Positions 1-8,872 are shown, numbered from the stretch's first letter. The stretch: DNA of 43,729 nucleotides from Lachnospiraceae bacterium (GCA_017552985.1 JAFZNO010000019.1:1-43729), one strand, 5' to 3'. Notes: generated from the sequence alone by a model not told the origin. A program made the numbers and translations.

Positions 1-3000
1 ATAATTCTGTGCCGCGTCGCCGTAGAGCAGGATGTCCACCAGAAGCCTTCTTAGCTTCGCGTACGCCGCGGTCTGGTAATCCTCCTTGTTCAGCATGTTG
101 TAGCAGTACTCCGCAACGGAATAGGTGAATTCCGCTCCCGTCACGTCCCGTCCGTCCACGTTCAGCGCGTGCGGCACTGCCGTCACCGCGTCGCCCATCT
201 GGTGAGGCGCAACCCGGTAGCTAAAGATCAGGAGACCGCCGTCTTCCCTGTACTCGGTAAGCTTTGTCTCAGTGCCGTTCTGCGTCACCATAAGATAAGG
301 ATTGTGGTAATCAGCCAATGCCTCAGCAGGCACCTTAAAATCAATCGTAATTGTGTCAAAGAGTGTCAGGGACTTCTTGGCTACCGCCAAGTTCTCGTCC
401 ACAAAGATAAACTCGTCTTGGTATTGCGCCACCAGCGTTACGTCACGGACAAATTCCATGTTCTCCCCGGGCTGATGAAGCGCATCGTCGCCGTCAATCT
501 TCCAGCCGGTGAACGTCATGCCTGCAAAGGTAAACCCGCATTCAGGCAAAGTATAGGCCGTGCCATACGGTATTGTCTGCGCTGTCATGGTGCCTTCGCC
601 GCCGTTGGCATCAAAGAAGATCCTCACCGCCGCCTTTTCCGTGAACGTGGGAGTCAGGATGCGGTCTCCCTGTACGGCAAAGGTGTAGTTGGGCAGGCTG
701 TAGATGCCTTTTCCGTCCTCTTCCCATTGTTTAAATTCATACCCTGCAAAAGGAATGGCCTTCAGCGTCACAATGCTGCCATACTCATAGAAAAATGCCG
801 TCTTTACGGTTCCGTCAAATTCAACCTCTCCCTTTTGCTCTGACGTTGTGCCCAGATCCACCATGATCAGGCAGACAGAGTTTCTCCACTGCGCATGGAG
901 CGTTACGTTCCCCGCAACGGTAATGCTGCTGCCAGGCTCATAAACTTCCGTTCCGTCATTCACGGTCCAGCCGATAAAGTCATGTCCCTCCCATGTAAAC
1001 TTACATGCAGGCAACAGATATTTTTCAAACGGATTCACCCGTTTATTTCCCATGGTTCCCTCTCCGCCATTCGCGTCAAAGGAAACTACGCACATAATGG
1101 GCTTGTCCCTAAACACGGCCGTGAGATTGATTACGCAGGAAACCATGCATTTATCCGAATTGCAAGCAGCTTTTACCGCCGCCTGATCGTTTGCGCTTAG
1201 CTTCGTCGGATCGATCTCGCTAAAGAAGGTTTCATATAGCGTATCGTCATAGGAATACGTTGCACTGCTTGGGTTTCCTTGCGCCAGGATCGGCAGAACG
1301 ACGAATTGTACCGTAACGTCCCAGTGATCCAGCTCCTGATCCGAACTGGGGATGCTTGGCCTTAGGAGGACATACTTTCCGGGTCTCCAATCCGTGACCG
1401 TGGCGGAATACGTCGCATTTAAGGCAGGCCTCTCCAACGGATCATTCACGGTAAGGCCCATTCCGTTAGTAATCTTTACGCCATATCTGCTAAAGCTCCA
1501 GTCCTTCGCCGCCGGAACAAGATACGAAAACTCAAACACCGCATGCGTCGCCGTGCAAAGCTCTCCAACCCGCGTCGCCGTCAGATCGGATCCACCTACC
1601 TTCTTTACCGTGCAGGAGGCGTCATTTGCGAATTCATAGCCGTCCGCCAGGTCCACGCCAATCCGCAGGGTCATGAGCTCGTCCTCTTCCAGCTTCCCCT
1701 CGAAAAGCGTTCCATCCGACGTATACCACTGAGCGGATCCCGATTGATAGCTTGCCCCGCATCCATTGAAATCCCACAGTTTTACGCTGGTAAAGGCATT
1801 GGCGCTTCTTCCCGCCACGGCCTTGTTCAGGTTTGCGATTTCCGCGGAAACGTCCTTCACCTTTTTGGCTACGTGAATCTCGGCGCTGTCACTCGTAATG
1901 GTATATCCGCCGCCCTTGATCTTGCAGTATACCTTCATGCCGTCAAGGTCAGCCGTCACGTTGGAAAATACAATCTTGTGCGTATTTCCGCTTTTCTTAA
2001 AGGCCACGTCCGCCCAGCCCTGTTCCATGATATAGTCACTGGTATATCGATTATTCTCTTCATCCACCACGTACCAGGTGCCGCCTTCCGCATTGTCTAC
2101 GGTAATGCTAAAAGCATGCTCCGCGCCAAGGTAAGGGAAGGTGTAAGACTCAAGATTCTGCGTGATCCTCGGCTTATTCGGGTCGGTGATCGTAATGGAT
2201 CCCGTAAGTTCTCTCGTAAGATAAAGTTGAGAAGCAGTATATTCTTTTCCATTTGCAACAATCGTTGAATCTGGATTAATGTATGGTTTCAAGTAGCCAT
2301 TATGTGTAAATAATCTACCATTAATAGTACAGTCATAGATATGTTGCTCAGAATCCTTTTCTATTCCGCCGAACCGTATTGATTTAAACGTACCGCCATA
2401 GACGGAAATGTTTGTAGGAACCCCTGATTCTGATCCGGAATAAGATATATTATCAATCGGGCTCAGAAATGTTCCGCCATTTATCGTAATGTTTGCATTT
2501 GATCCGCCGCAACTAATGCAATTTCCGTTTCCCGCAGAAAACTCGCCGGCATTAATGATCAGATCGACTACCACCCCGCTTTCATCATAGTATGTATTAA
2601 GAAATTTATAGTCTAAATAAAACAAATCTGCCCATCCATTTCCAGTCATATTACAGGAAATACCGCCACCACCAACACTGTCATCAATCTCCAGTACCCC
2701 TTGATACAAATAAAACATGCCACGGTCAACCGTCGTGGCTCTTCTAGAAAGCATATGACCAGCTAAATCTAAATGCATAAACGAAGGATAGGTATTATAA
2801 TATCTTCCTCCAATACGAATCTCAAAGTCTTCATTTATGCTGTCCTTCGATTCTATGTCCTGCCCCAGTTTATAATACACGAGCATTCCGTGCATTCCCA
2901 AGCCTTCATTTTCACGGGTTAGGTTAACAAATTCCTCATAGGTATACACAACGTACGGATCCTCTTCCGTACCCGTGCCCGTATACGCATATGCCTTTGC

Positions 3001-3066
3001 ATTCATCACCAGGAATACAAATGCCATGCACGCGATTGTTAGTACTGTTTTGAACTTCTTTAACAT
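1..3066 (-). CDS. Large secreted surface protein with beta-helix and InlB-type repeats (3' end beyond window)
   Basis: Reading frame open for 1022 codons from ATG at 3066 to the window edge, so the C-terminus is missing. GGGAGGAG lies just upstream of the ATG. Residues 1-27 are a signal peptide (lysines, hydrophobic stretch, AKAYA cleavage region). Residues about 60-230 carry NAGEF, NGGTF and YGGTF motifs typical of right-handed parallel beta-helices. Residues about 270-390 look Ig-like. Two Listeria/Bacteroides (Flg_new, InlB B-type) repeats start with FDANGGEGTM near residues 662 and 816 and end in LHAQW and LVAQY, with a divergent repeat between them. Residues 890-1022 resemble a domain found at the C-terminus of other Lachnospiraceae surface proteins. 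Probable role: cell-surface adhesion or matrix binding; this is inference. Whether it ends in a sortase signal or other anchor cannot be seen. Confidence 0.85.
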   Translation of the reverse strand, partial: MLKKFKTVLTIACMAFVFLVMNAKAYAYTGTGTEEDPYVVYTYEEFVNLTRENEGLGMHGMLVYYKLGQDIESKDSINEDFEIRIGGRYYNTYPSFMHLDLAGHMLSRRATTVDRGMFYLYQGVLEIDDSVGGGGISCNMTGNGWADLFYLDYKFLNTYYDESGVVVDLIINAGEFSAGNGNCISCGGSNANITINGGTFLSPIDNISYSGSESGVPTNISVYGGTFKSIRFGGIEKDSEQHIYDCTINGRLFTHNGYLKPYINPDSTIVANGKEYTASQLYLTRELTGSITITDPNKPRITQNLESYTFPYLGAEHAFSITVDNAEGGTWYVVDEENNRYTSDYIMEQGWADVAFKKSGNTHKIVFSNVTADLDGMKVYCKIKGGGYTITSDSAEIHVAKKVKDVSAEIANLNKAVAGRSANAFTSVKLWDFNGCGASYQSGSAQWYTSDGTLFEGKLEEDELMTLRIGVDLADGYEFANDASCTVKKVGGSDLTATRVGELCTATHAVFEFSYLVPAAKDWSFSRYGVKITNGMGLTVNDPLERPALNATYSATVTDWRPGKYVLLRPSIPSSDQELDHWDVTVQFVVLPILAQGNPSSATYSYDDTLYETFFSEIDPTKLSANDQAAVKAACNSDKCMVSCVINLTAVFRDKPIMCVVSFDANGGEGTMGNKRVNPFEKYLLPACKFTWEGHDFIGWTVNDGTEVYEPGSSITVAGNVTLHAQWRNSVCLIMVDLGTTSEQKGEVEFDGTVKTAFFYEYGSIVTLKAIPFAGYEFKQWEEDGKGIYSLPNYTFAVQGDRILTPTFTEKAAVRIFFDANGGEGTMTAQTIPYGTAYTLPECGFTFAGMTFTGWKIDGDDALHQPGENMEFVRDVTLVAQYQDEFIFVDENLAVAKKSLTLFDTITIDFKVPAEALADYHNPYLMVTQNGTETKLTEYREDGGLLIFSYRVAPHQMGDAVTAVPHALNVDGRDVTGAEFTYSVAEYCYNMLNKEDYQTAAYAKLRRLLVDILLYGDAAQNY

Positions 3067-3155
3067 GTTTTCTCCTCCCGCTGCCATTTTTGAAATATCT
3101 AATTCTTGCACAAAAAACACTTTCTCGCATACTATTGTATCACACCGCGCGCAAC

Positions 3156-3183
3156 AAAAAAATGTGCCAATCGGCACATTTTT
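3156..3183 (-). terminator. Rho-independent terminator after the DUF3021 gene
   Basis: Perfect 11-base arms (AAAAATGTGCC / GGCACATTTTT) with a 4-base loop. Read on the minus strand the stem is followed by a run of seven T. It lies 40 bases past the DUF3021 stop and ends the LytTR-DUF3021 transcript before the surface-protein gene. A-runs on both sides mean it could also work on the plus strand. Confidence 0.8.
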
Positions 3184-3223
3184 CCGCAAAAATCCGAAGC
3201 ATTCACAAACGCCCCGCTTCTCA

Positions 3224-3661
3224 TTATGCATTGTTTTTATTCCGGATGGCCTGATTCATTTTCTCGGCAAGATCCTTGTTATACTTCATGAATCCGAGCC
3301 AGATTAGAAGAGTGAATACAATTACGCCGATCACCGTACATACGCATGCCGTCGTGCCTGCCTCCACGGGAATCCAGCCGACCTTCAGCGCCGCGAAAAA
3401 ATATACGGCAAGGCCAATCCCCAGATGAATTATGGCCGCCAATGCCTTCGGTACGTTCTCCATGCGATAGAGAACGCTCGGGACGCCAAAGCCAAGGCCC
3501 GTTGCCACGCAGGCCAACGCCATTTTCGTAAACTGATAATTGCTTGTCACAAAGCTTCCCTTTCCAATCTGATCAAAGATCACTCCCGCGATCAAAAAGA
3601 TCGTCGCGCTTAACGCGATGGAAATCACCGTCGATGATACCATATCCTTTAAAGTCTTCAT
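3224..3661 (-). CDS. DUF3021 family four-helix membrane protein
   Basis: 145 residues with four hydrophobic segments at about 10-30, 41-63, 72-92 and 101-124 and a short charged cytoplasmic tail, the usual size and shape of DUF3021 proteins. It lies 57 bases downstream of a LytTR-domain regulator; this pairing is widespread in Firmicutes, where the membrane protein is thought to modulate the regulator. AAAGGAGG precedes the ATG by 6-7 bases. No enzymatic motif is visible. The membrane-inhibitor role is inferred from the genomic pairing, not from the sequence. Confidence 0.85.
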   Translation of the reverse strand: MKTLKDMVSSTVISIALSATIFLIAGVIFDQIGKGSFVTSNYQFTKMALACVATGLGFGVPSVLYRMENVPKALAAIIHLGIGLAVYFFAALKVGWIPVEAGTTACVCTVIGVIVFTLLIWLGFMKYNKDLAEKMNQAIRNKNNA

Positions 3662-3718
3662 AGTTTTTCCTCCTTTTGGGAATTCATTCCAGATTCTTAT
3701 ATGCTTTTTGAAACGTTT

Positions 3719-4162
3719 CTAGATTCCCAGATACTTTCTTAGTTTCGGAACATATTTCCTGGAAATATATTCCTTTTCGCCATTTTTTAAGTGCAAAAGC
3801 ATCACCCCGTTGAAGGAAGGCTCCACGCTTTCCAGAAACTTTAAGTTGATGGCCGCGGACTTAGACACCTGCATGAAATTCTTTCCAAGGAGTTCCAACA
3901 GTTCATACATCCGCTTTCCGACGCGATACGTCTCCTTCCCGGCAACCACGTACAGCTTCTCGTTTTCCACGCGAAGCAGTACGATTTCTTCCGGTTTCAG
4001 TATCACCATGCGGTCCTCGCGGTTGCCGATCAACATCCCCTGGGAATGCTGGAACTGCGAAATCTCCTGCGCCAGCTCCGAGATTTCCGGCGTCAGTTCT
4101 CCCGCGTGGATCACCGCGTAAGGCTCCTTAATGCTTTCAGAGATATTCAACTCCACTCTCAC
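3719..4162 (-). CDS. LytTR DNA-binding domain transcriptional regulator
   Basis: 147 residues. The C-terminal 100 residues (about 45-147) form a LytTR DNA-binding domain, with the KPEEIVLLRVENEKLYVV beginning, a FMQVSKSAAINL core and the terminal YISRKYVPKLRKYL helix. The N-terminal 40 residues are short and are not a response-regulator receiver, so this is a stand-alone LytTR protein of the kind paired with DUF3021 proteins. Start is GTG with GGGAGG seven bases upstream. It is transcribed from a promoter at 4256-4284 with the DUF3021 gene downstream. Targets are unknown; autoregulation is likely for this class. Confidence 0.88.
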   Translation of the reverse strand: MRVELNISESIKEPYAVIHAGELTPEISELAQEISQFQHSQGMLIGNREDRMVILKPEEIVLLRVENEKLYVVAGKETYRVGKRMYELLELLGKNFMQVSKSAAINLKFLESVEPSFNGVMLLHLKNGEKEYISRKYVPKLRKYLGI

Positions 4163-4255
4163 GTCAAAACCTCCCGTCCCAGGCTGCAGATCTGACAGCC
4201 TGTTTTCATAAAACCCTTTCTTGTTGTAATGCCACGTATCGGTTCCGATGATTGC

Positions 4256-4284
4256 ATGTTAGCATGGCAAACGACATTTGTCAT
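4256..4284 (-). promoter_or_regulatory. Sigma-A promoter for the LytTR-DUF3021 operon
   Basis: On the minus strand: -35 ATGACA at 4279-4284, 17-base spacer, -10 TAACAT at 4256-4261. It sits between the terminator of the upstream gene and the LytTR start and would give a leader of about 85 bases. Confidence 0.6.
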
Positions 4285-4304
4285 TATGATATCGGTAAGT
4301 GGCA

Positions 4305-4344
4305 GAAAAAAAGAGGCAAGATGCGACTTTCGTCACTTCTTGCC
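4305..4344 (-). terminator. Terminator after the zinc-ribbon membrane protein gene
   Basis: Arms GGCAAGA / TCTTGCC with a partly paired interior, followed on the minus strand by CTC and seven T. It lies 25 bases after the stop at 4369. Confidence 0.75.
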
Positions 4345-4368
4345 CCGGTTTCTTCTCACGTACCCCGG

Positions 4369-4881
4369 TTACGATTCCTGCATTTCGTCACTGGAATTCC
4401 CGATTCCCACAAGATACTCTGAAGGGATCACGTAGCCATACGCCTGCAGCTTTCTAATATACTCCACGTCCCGGAGACGGCGTTTTGACTCCTCGAGATA
4501 CTTTGCATTTGACTTGGCCGCAAATCCCAGCCCGATCCAAATGGAGAGTCCAAGACAGGCAACCGCACCGATGGCACCAATGATCACGACCGTCACGACC
4601 AGCGTGCTGTAATAATTCTTATAATGCGTCGTGTAATAGAGCCATCCTCCGCTGATGACCGTCACGGCCACAAGGAATAAGAACGCCTTCAGATAATAGC
4701 CCGGGCTCGTACTCTTCGGATCAAAACCGTCAATCGCCACTTCGCGCCATCTTTTGTCCAAATATTCCTGCTTGCATCTCGGGCAGAACCGGATCGGGCT
4801 GCCGTACGCCCAAGTATTGCTCTGTTCCCTTGTTTTCTCGCCGCACTTAGGGCAAGTTCCCTCCAAATAGGAAAGTCCCAT
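4369..4881 (-). CDS. Zinc-ribbon membrane protein of unknown function
   Basis: 170 residues from the chosen ATG at 4881, which has GGGAGG nine bases upstream; a longer frame reaching 4983 would overlap the peroxiredoxin gene and has no ribosome-binding site. An ATG at 4887 is possible but too close to the GGAGG. Residues 9-12 (CPKC) and about 34-37 (CPRC) form a treble-clef or zinc-ribbon pair before two membrane helices (about 65-87 and 95-120), then a charged, probably helical tail. No enzyme family is recognised. It follows the peroxiredoxin gene in the same direction and is closed by a terminator. Confidence 0.7.
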   Translation of the reverse strand: MGLSYLEGTCPKCGEKTREQSNTWAYGSPIRFCPRCKQEYLDKRWREVAIDGFDPKSTSPGYYLKAFLFLVAVTVISGGWLYYTTHYKNYYSTLVVTVVIIGAIGAVACLGLSIWIGLGFAAKSNAKYLEESKRRLRDVEYIRKLQAYGYVIPSEYLVGIGNSSDEMQES

Positions 4882-4952
4882 GATCATCTTCCTCCCGTCT
4901 TTTTCCCGCTTCTGGCTTTCTCCTCTGCCTTTCGCCTGCTTCCAGCGTTTTC

Positions 4953-5624
4953 CTACTTCATCTTCTTCATGGCCAGATACCACTCCAGGTTGCGGAGCTC
5001 TTCATTCTCTGCCCTGTTTTCCGCCTCCTCCAGCGTCAGCGGCGCGCCAAGCACCACGTCATCCCCCGGCTGCCAGTTGGCGGGGGTGCTGACGTTCTCC
5101 GCGTCATGCAACTGCAAGGATTCCACGATTCTCTTGATCTCCGGCAGATTTCTTCCCGTGCTCATGGGATAATAGAGAATGGCACGGATGATCCCCTCAG
5201 GATCAATGATGAATACGGCGCGCACCGTCTGTGTCTTTGCCACGGTCTGCAGCATGCCGTAATTTTTTGCCACGCTCATGCTAATGTCCGCAATGATGGG
5301 GAATGCAAGCTTTACCGCGCCGCTTCCGTCCAGATCGATCCCCTCGATGCTCTTGGCCCAGGCCAGATGGGAGTGCAAGGAATCGATGGATAGCCCGATC
5401 AGCTTTGTATTCAGCGCCGCGAACTCGCCTGCCATCTTTGTAAAACCGATAAACTCCGTCGTGCAGACCGGCGTAAAATCGGCGGGATGTGAAAACAGCA
5501 CCACCCAGCTCCCCTTATAATCCTCAGGGAAATTCACCTTTCCCATGGTCGTCATTGCCCTAAACGCAGGCGCCGGATCCCCGATCATCGGCATCCTGCT
5601 CATTTCTTCCATTTCTTCCGCCAT
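4953..5624 (-). CDS. 1-Cys peroxiredoxin, Prx6 type
   Basis: 223 residues. Thiol peroxidase reducing H2O2 or organic peroxides in the cytoplasm. The active-site motif PxxxTxxC is at residues 47-54 (HPADFTPVCT), with peroxidatic Cys54. It is the only cysteine in the protein, so there is no resolving Cys, as in Prx6/1-Cys enzymes, which need an external thiol reductant. The length and C-terminal arm (PANWQPGDDV) match the Prx6 group rather than the shorter AhpC group. AAGGAG precedes the ATG. It lies between an esterase gene and a zinc-ribbon gene on the same strand. Confidence 0.93.
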   Translation of the reverse strand: MAEEMEEMSRMPMIGDPAPAFRAMTTMGKVNFPEDYKGSWVVLFSHPADFTPVCTTEFIGFTKMAGEFAALNTKLIGLSIDSLHSHLAWAKSIEGIDLDGSGAVKLAFPIIADISMSVAKNYGMLQTVAKTQTVRAVFIIDPEGIIRAILYYPMSTGRNLPEIKRIVESLQLHDAENVSTPANWQPGDDVVLGAPLTLEEAENRAENEELRNLEWYLAMKKMK

Positions 5625-5671
5625 TTCCTTTTCTCCTTCCCATGCCTTTATGCGTTGCCGTCAAGTCCAAG

Positions 5672-6457
5672 TTATCCAAACATGACGGGCACGAATTTCT
5701 CCACGCACTTGGTCCAGAACACCAGGTCATGGATGCCGGCGTCCTCCCAGTACGTATGCCCCACGCCCTGCTCCTCCAGGAAGCGGTGCATTGCGCGGTT
5801 CGGCTCGATCAGGAAATCCTCCGTGCCGCAGGCCATAAAGATCTCCGGAAGCTTTCTTCCTTCAGCCTTTAATTTCTTCACAAGCGCCTCCGGATTGTTA
5901 TCACTCTCAAGTACCTTTGAGGGCTCACCAAAGCATTCCCTGTAATATTCATAGTTGCACATGCCATTTTCATATCCGGGGGTCATCCTTGCCACCTCAT
6001 GCTGGATCAGCGCCGAGGACCATGCCGCCGCCTTGCCAAAGGTTTCCGGACTGTGCAGCGCCGCGTGAAGCGCACCAAAGCCGCCCATGGAAAAGCCCAT
6101 GACGTAAGTATCCTCCGGCCCCTTCGCGAGCCCAAAGGTCTTTCTTACGTACTCTACCAGTTCCTTCTCCAGGAAGGTTCCGTACTGATGTCCCGTGGAC
6201 AATCCGTCGATCCAGAAGCCATTCTCTCCGGAGGGCACAACGATCGCAAAATTATACTTTGACGCCAGTTCTTCCGAAACCCAATTCCATGCGTCACCCG
6301 TATAGCCATGGAGCAGGAACAGGGTCTTCATGCCCCTCTTCGCATACTTTTCCTCCATCGGAGGCGCGTCATATCTGGGATCATTGGGTAAAAACATTTG
6401 AAAACTCACGTATCTCCTGAGACAATTTGAAAAAATCCTGATGGTAAGACTTGCCAC
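5672..6457 (-). CDS. Alpha/beta-hydrolase, esterase D / acetyl esterase-like
   Basis: 261 residues, GTG start with GGGAGG seven bases upstream. Serine hydrolase with a full triad: Ser123 in GFSMGG, Asp214 in GTEDF, His243 in GIHD. HGYTG at 50-54 supplies the oxyanion region. The fold and motifs match the putative-esterase family (tributyrin esterase EstA, S-formylglutathione hydrolase, feruloyl/acetylxylan esterase). No signal peptide is visible, so it acts in the cytoplasm, probably on short acyl esters such as deacetylation of imported sugars. Substrate is not decided by sequence. Confidence 0.88.
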   Translation of the reverse strand: MASLTIRIFSNCLRRYVSFQMFLPNDPRYDAPPMEEKYAKRGMKTLFLLHGYTGDAWNWVSEELASKYNFAIVVPSGENGFWIDGLSTGHQYGTFLEKELVEYVRKTFGLAKGPEDTYVMGFSMGGFGALHAALHSPETFGKAAAWSSALIQHEVARMTPGYENGMCNYEYYRECFGEPSKVLESDNNPEALVKKLKAEGRKLPEIFMACGTEDFLIEPNRAMHRFLEEQGVGHTYWEDAGIHDLVFWTKCVEKFVPVMFG

Positions 6458-6506
6458 GTTATTTTCCTCCCGTCACGTTTATTTTCCCGCTTCGCCTAAG
6501 CGATTG

Positions 6507-6550
6507 CGGCACGTTAATTTGCCTTGGCAATGACGGCACGTTAATTCGCC
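6507..6550 (-). repeat. Two-copy 17-bp direct repeat between esterase and diguanylate cyclase genes
   Basis: CGGCACGTTAATTTGCC (6507-6523) and CGGCACGTTAATTCGCC (6534-6550) are 27 bases apart with one difference. The second copy ends against the GGDEF-gene stop region. No clear function. Confidence 0.6.
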
Positions 6551-7981
6551 CTATCGATAGCTGCCGTACTTCGCCTTGAATTTCTCTTTATTTTCATACA
6601 TGGCCTGATCCGCGCGCTTTACGACCTGGTCCACGCTGCTGTCGTTCTCCGTAAACTCCGCCATGCCAACGGACGCGGAATACCGCTCCCAGGGATCCTT
6701 GTCCAGCTTTCCGTAAGCCCCCATAAAGGCCTCCGTGATCTGGGTCATGCGAAGGAGCCGGCTCATGTAATCCTCGTTCCTAAGTACCACCACAAATTCA
6801 TCACCGCCCACGCGGAACACGGGCGATCTCTTGTAGATATTACAAATGATGTTGCAACATCCTTTGATGTATCCGTCACCATATTTATGTCCGTATTTGT
6901 CATTCACGTATTTCAGATTGTTCAGATCCACCATGACGATGGCAAACTTTGCCGTCTGATCGGCGATCTCCTGGGTCAGCACGTCGATCAGTTTATTGTA
7001 CGCCGCCTGATTGCCAACCCTCGTAAGCGCATCCTTGTAGGCAGTCTCGCTGATCTGGTCGAGCTTTTCCTCCTGCTCCTGGATGTTGCTCTTGGCACGG
7101 CTAAGATTTGTCATGTAATAAAGGCTTTCCTTCATCACCGACATGAATTCATAATACAATTCCTCGATCTCGCTGGCCGTATGAAGATTCAGTTCCTCCA
7201 TCTTCTGCACGTTCTGGAAACGGTCGCTCTCCGTCACGTAGGTAAAGTCATGGGCGCAATCCGACATTTTTTGGAGCGGCTCCGTCACGCCCTTTCGCAC
7301 GATCCAGGCGTCGATCATCAAGACGCCTGCGACGACAAGCCCAAAAAACGCCAGCATTGCCGCAAGGAACGTTATGTTATTCTCATATACTTTATCCATG
7401 GAAAAAGTAACGCAGACGTGACACTGACAGCGTCCCTGATCGTCCAAGACTGGCCGGAAATACGTCAAAAGGCGTCCTTCTTCCGTCTTTCCCGTCGAAA
7501 CGGAAAGTTCTTCCCCCTGGATCAGGTTTTTAAGATATTTTAGATAGGGCGGTTGCAGTTCGATTACCATGCCCGGCGCTCCGACCGCCTTTGCACCGGC
7601 GTCCTGCATGTTGAAGATCACGCGCCCTCCCGCCTCTTCAAAGCGCAGAACGTAAGCATAAAGTACGTCCGGATAGCTTTCCTTCAATTCCTGAAAGCCT
7701 CTCCTAAGGACGTCATATTCCTCCAGTTCCCGGTTCTTTTCCAGATACTCCGTCACCTTATTCCCGTCAAGCTGCCGCGCGATCAGGCTCGTCATTCCCT
7801 GGGCAATGCGGGTATAATCGTTGATCATCTGTTTCCGGAACCAGAAATAAGAGATGGGGATCACCATGAGCACGATCAATAAACCACTGATCATGTACGT
7901 CAGTGGCAACCGAAAAGACAAGGATTGGCTTTTCTTTTTGATCCTGCTAAGTCGTTCCCCCATTCCAAAAAGCTCCTGCAT
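6551..7981 (-). CDS. Membrane diguanylate cyclase (GGDEF) with extracytoplasmic sensor
   Basis: 476 residues. Transmembrane helix 1 at about 27-48, an extracytoplasmic domain of roughly 150 residues, helix 2 at about 200-228, a HAMP-like/coiled stretch, then a GGDEF domain with intact GGDEF at 392-396 and the typical DLNNLKYVNDKYGH metal-binding part. It should make cyclic di-GMP from GTP in response to an external signal. An RxxD inhibitory site is not evident at the usual position. The ribosome-binding site sits in a hairpin (see 7982-8037). An alternative ATG six codons in also has AGGAG upstream. Confidence 0.92.
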   Translation of the reverse strand: MQELFGMGERLSRIKKKSQSLSFRLPLTYMISGLLIVLMVIPISYFWFRKQMINDYTRIAQGMTSLIARQLDGNKVTEYLEKNRELEEYDVLRRGFQELKESYPDVLYAYVLRFEEAGGRVIFNMQDAGAKAVGAPGMVIELQPPYLKYLKNLIQGEELSVSTGKTEEGRLLTYFRPVLDDQGRCQCHVCVTFSMDKVYENNITFLAAMLAFFGLVVAGVLMIDAWIVRKGVTEPLQKMSDCAHDFTYVTESDRFQNVQKMEELNLHTASEIEELYYEFMSVMKESLYYMTNLSRAKSNIQEQEEKLDQISETAYKDALTRVGNQAAYNKLIDVLTQEIADQTAKFAIVMVDLNNLKYVNDKYGHKYGDGYIKGCCNIICNIYKRSPVFRVGGDEFVVVLRNEDYMSRLLRMTQITEAFMGAYGKLDKDPWERYSASVGMAEFTENDSSVDQVVKRADQAMYENKEKFKAKYGSYR

Positions 7982-8037
7982 TCTCCCTCCTCCCCAAAGG
8001 AGGGTAGTGAAAGAAAGGAGGGATGCTCCCTCCTTTC
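7982..8037 (-). promoter_or_regulatory. Paired hairpins covering the GGDEF-gene ribosome-binding site; first may be the rpe terminator
   Basis: Minus strand reads a perfect 10-bp hairpin AAAGGAGGGA-GCA-TCCCTCCTTT (8014-8036) with a T-rich tail, then a second inverted repeat CCCTCC...GGAGGG whose 3' arm is the GGDEF-gene Shine-Dalgarno. The two CCCTCCTTT arms are identical, so the arms can exchange partners. The first hairpin could simply terminate the rpe transcript. Confidence 0.55.
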
Positions 8038-8087
8038 CTTATGTTCTCCATACCGTCCGCATCAGGCCTTCGCCATGACGCCGCTCA

Positions 8088-8747
8088 TTATTCTACGTGC
8101 ATTTTTTCTACAAATAATCTCGTGCGTTCTTCCGGATTACTGCCAAACACGGCTGATCCGGCCACGATCACGTTGGCTCCGGCCTCAAGGATCATCTCCA
8201 GATTGCTCTCTTTGACGCCGCCGTCAACTTCAATGTCAAGTTCCAGTCCCAGTTCGTTTACGCGTTTCCTAAGCTCTCGCACCTTGTCCACGCAATCCGG
8301 CATTAGGGACTGTCCGCCAAAGCCTGGCTCCACGGTCATGATCAGCACCATGTCCACCAGATTTAAGAAGGGTTCCAGCGCCGATACCGGCGTCGCGGGC
8401 TTGATGGTGATGCCCACCTTCTTTCCAAGACTGCGGATCTTTTGGATCACCTCAAACGGTTTCTCCGTTGCCTCCAAATGAAAATTGATCAAATCCGCGC
8501 CCATGCTCGCCATGGTTTCAATATAGCGTTCTGGTTCCACGATCATCAGATGCACGTCCAAAAGGAGCGTGGTTTTTCTCTTTAATGCCTCTAATATGGG
8601 CATTCCAAAGGAAATGGAGGGCACGAAAACTCCGTCCATCACGTCCACGTGAAGGTAGGAAGCGCCTCCCCGTTCCACAGCCCGGACCTGTTCTCCCAAA
8701 TTCCAAAAGTCCGCTGCAAGAATCGATGGCGATAAATAGTTTTTCAT
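8088..8747 (-). CDS. rpe: Ribulose-phosphate 3-epimerase
   Basis: 219 residues, normal full length. Interconverts D-ribulose 5-phosphate and D-xylulose 5-phosphate in the pentose phosphate pathway. TIM-barrel landmarks are SPSILAAD at 6-13, the metal ligands His33, Asp35 and His66, the VEPGFGGQ phosphate loop at 139-146 and catalytic Asp175 in EVDGGV. GAGGGG lies nine bases before the ATG. It is the last gene of the minus-strand pentose cluster, 125 bases behind the transketolase C-subunit; no terminator with a T-run is visible in that gap, so co-transcription is plausible. Confidence 0.96.
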   Translation of the reverse strand: MKNYLSPSILAADFWNLGEQVRAVERGGASYLHVDVMDGVFVPSISFGMPILEALKRKTTLLLDVHLMIVEPERYIETMASMGADLINFHLEATEKPFEVIQKIRSLGKKVGITIKPATPVSALEPFLNLVDMVLIMTVEPGFGGQSLMPDCVDKVRELRKRVNELGLELDIEVDGGVKESNLEMILEAGANVIVAGSAVFGSNPEERTRLFVEKMHVE

Positions 8748-8872
8748 CTCATGAAACCCCTCATCACTCAGCCCGGCTGACAGCTGCCGCGCTCCCTCCG
8801 TTTGCCGGACGTCGCGAAGAAGCTGCTGCCGCCAGCGAATGATTCAAGCTGAATGATTTCGTCTTATTCTTA

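Noticed and set aside
169-2268. Four plus-strand open frames in the first 2.3 kb
   Set aside because: They are antisense shadows of the surface-protein gene, which has a signal peptide, ribosome-binding site and recognisable domains.
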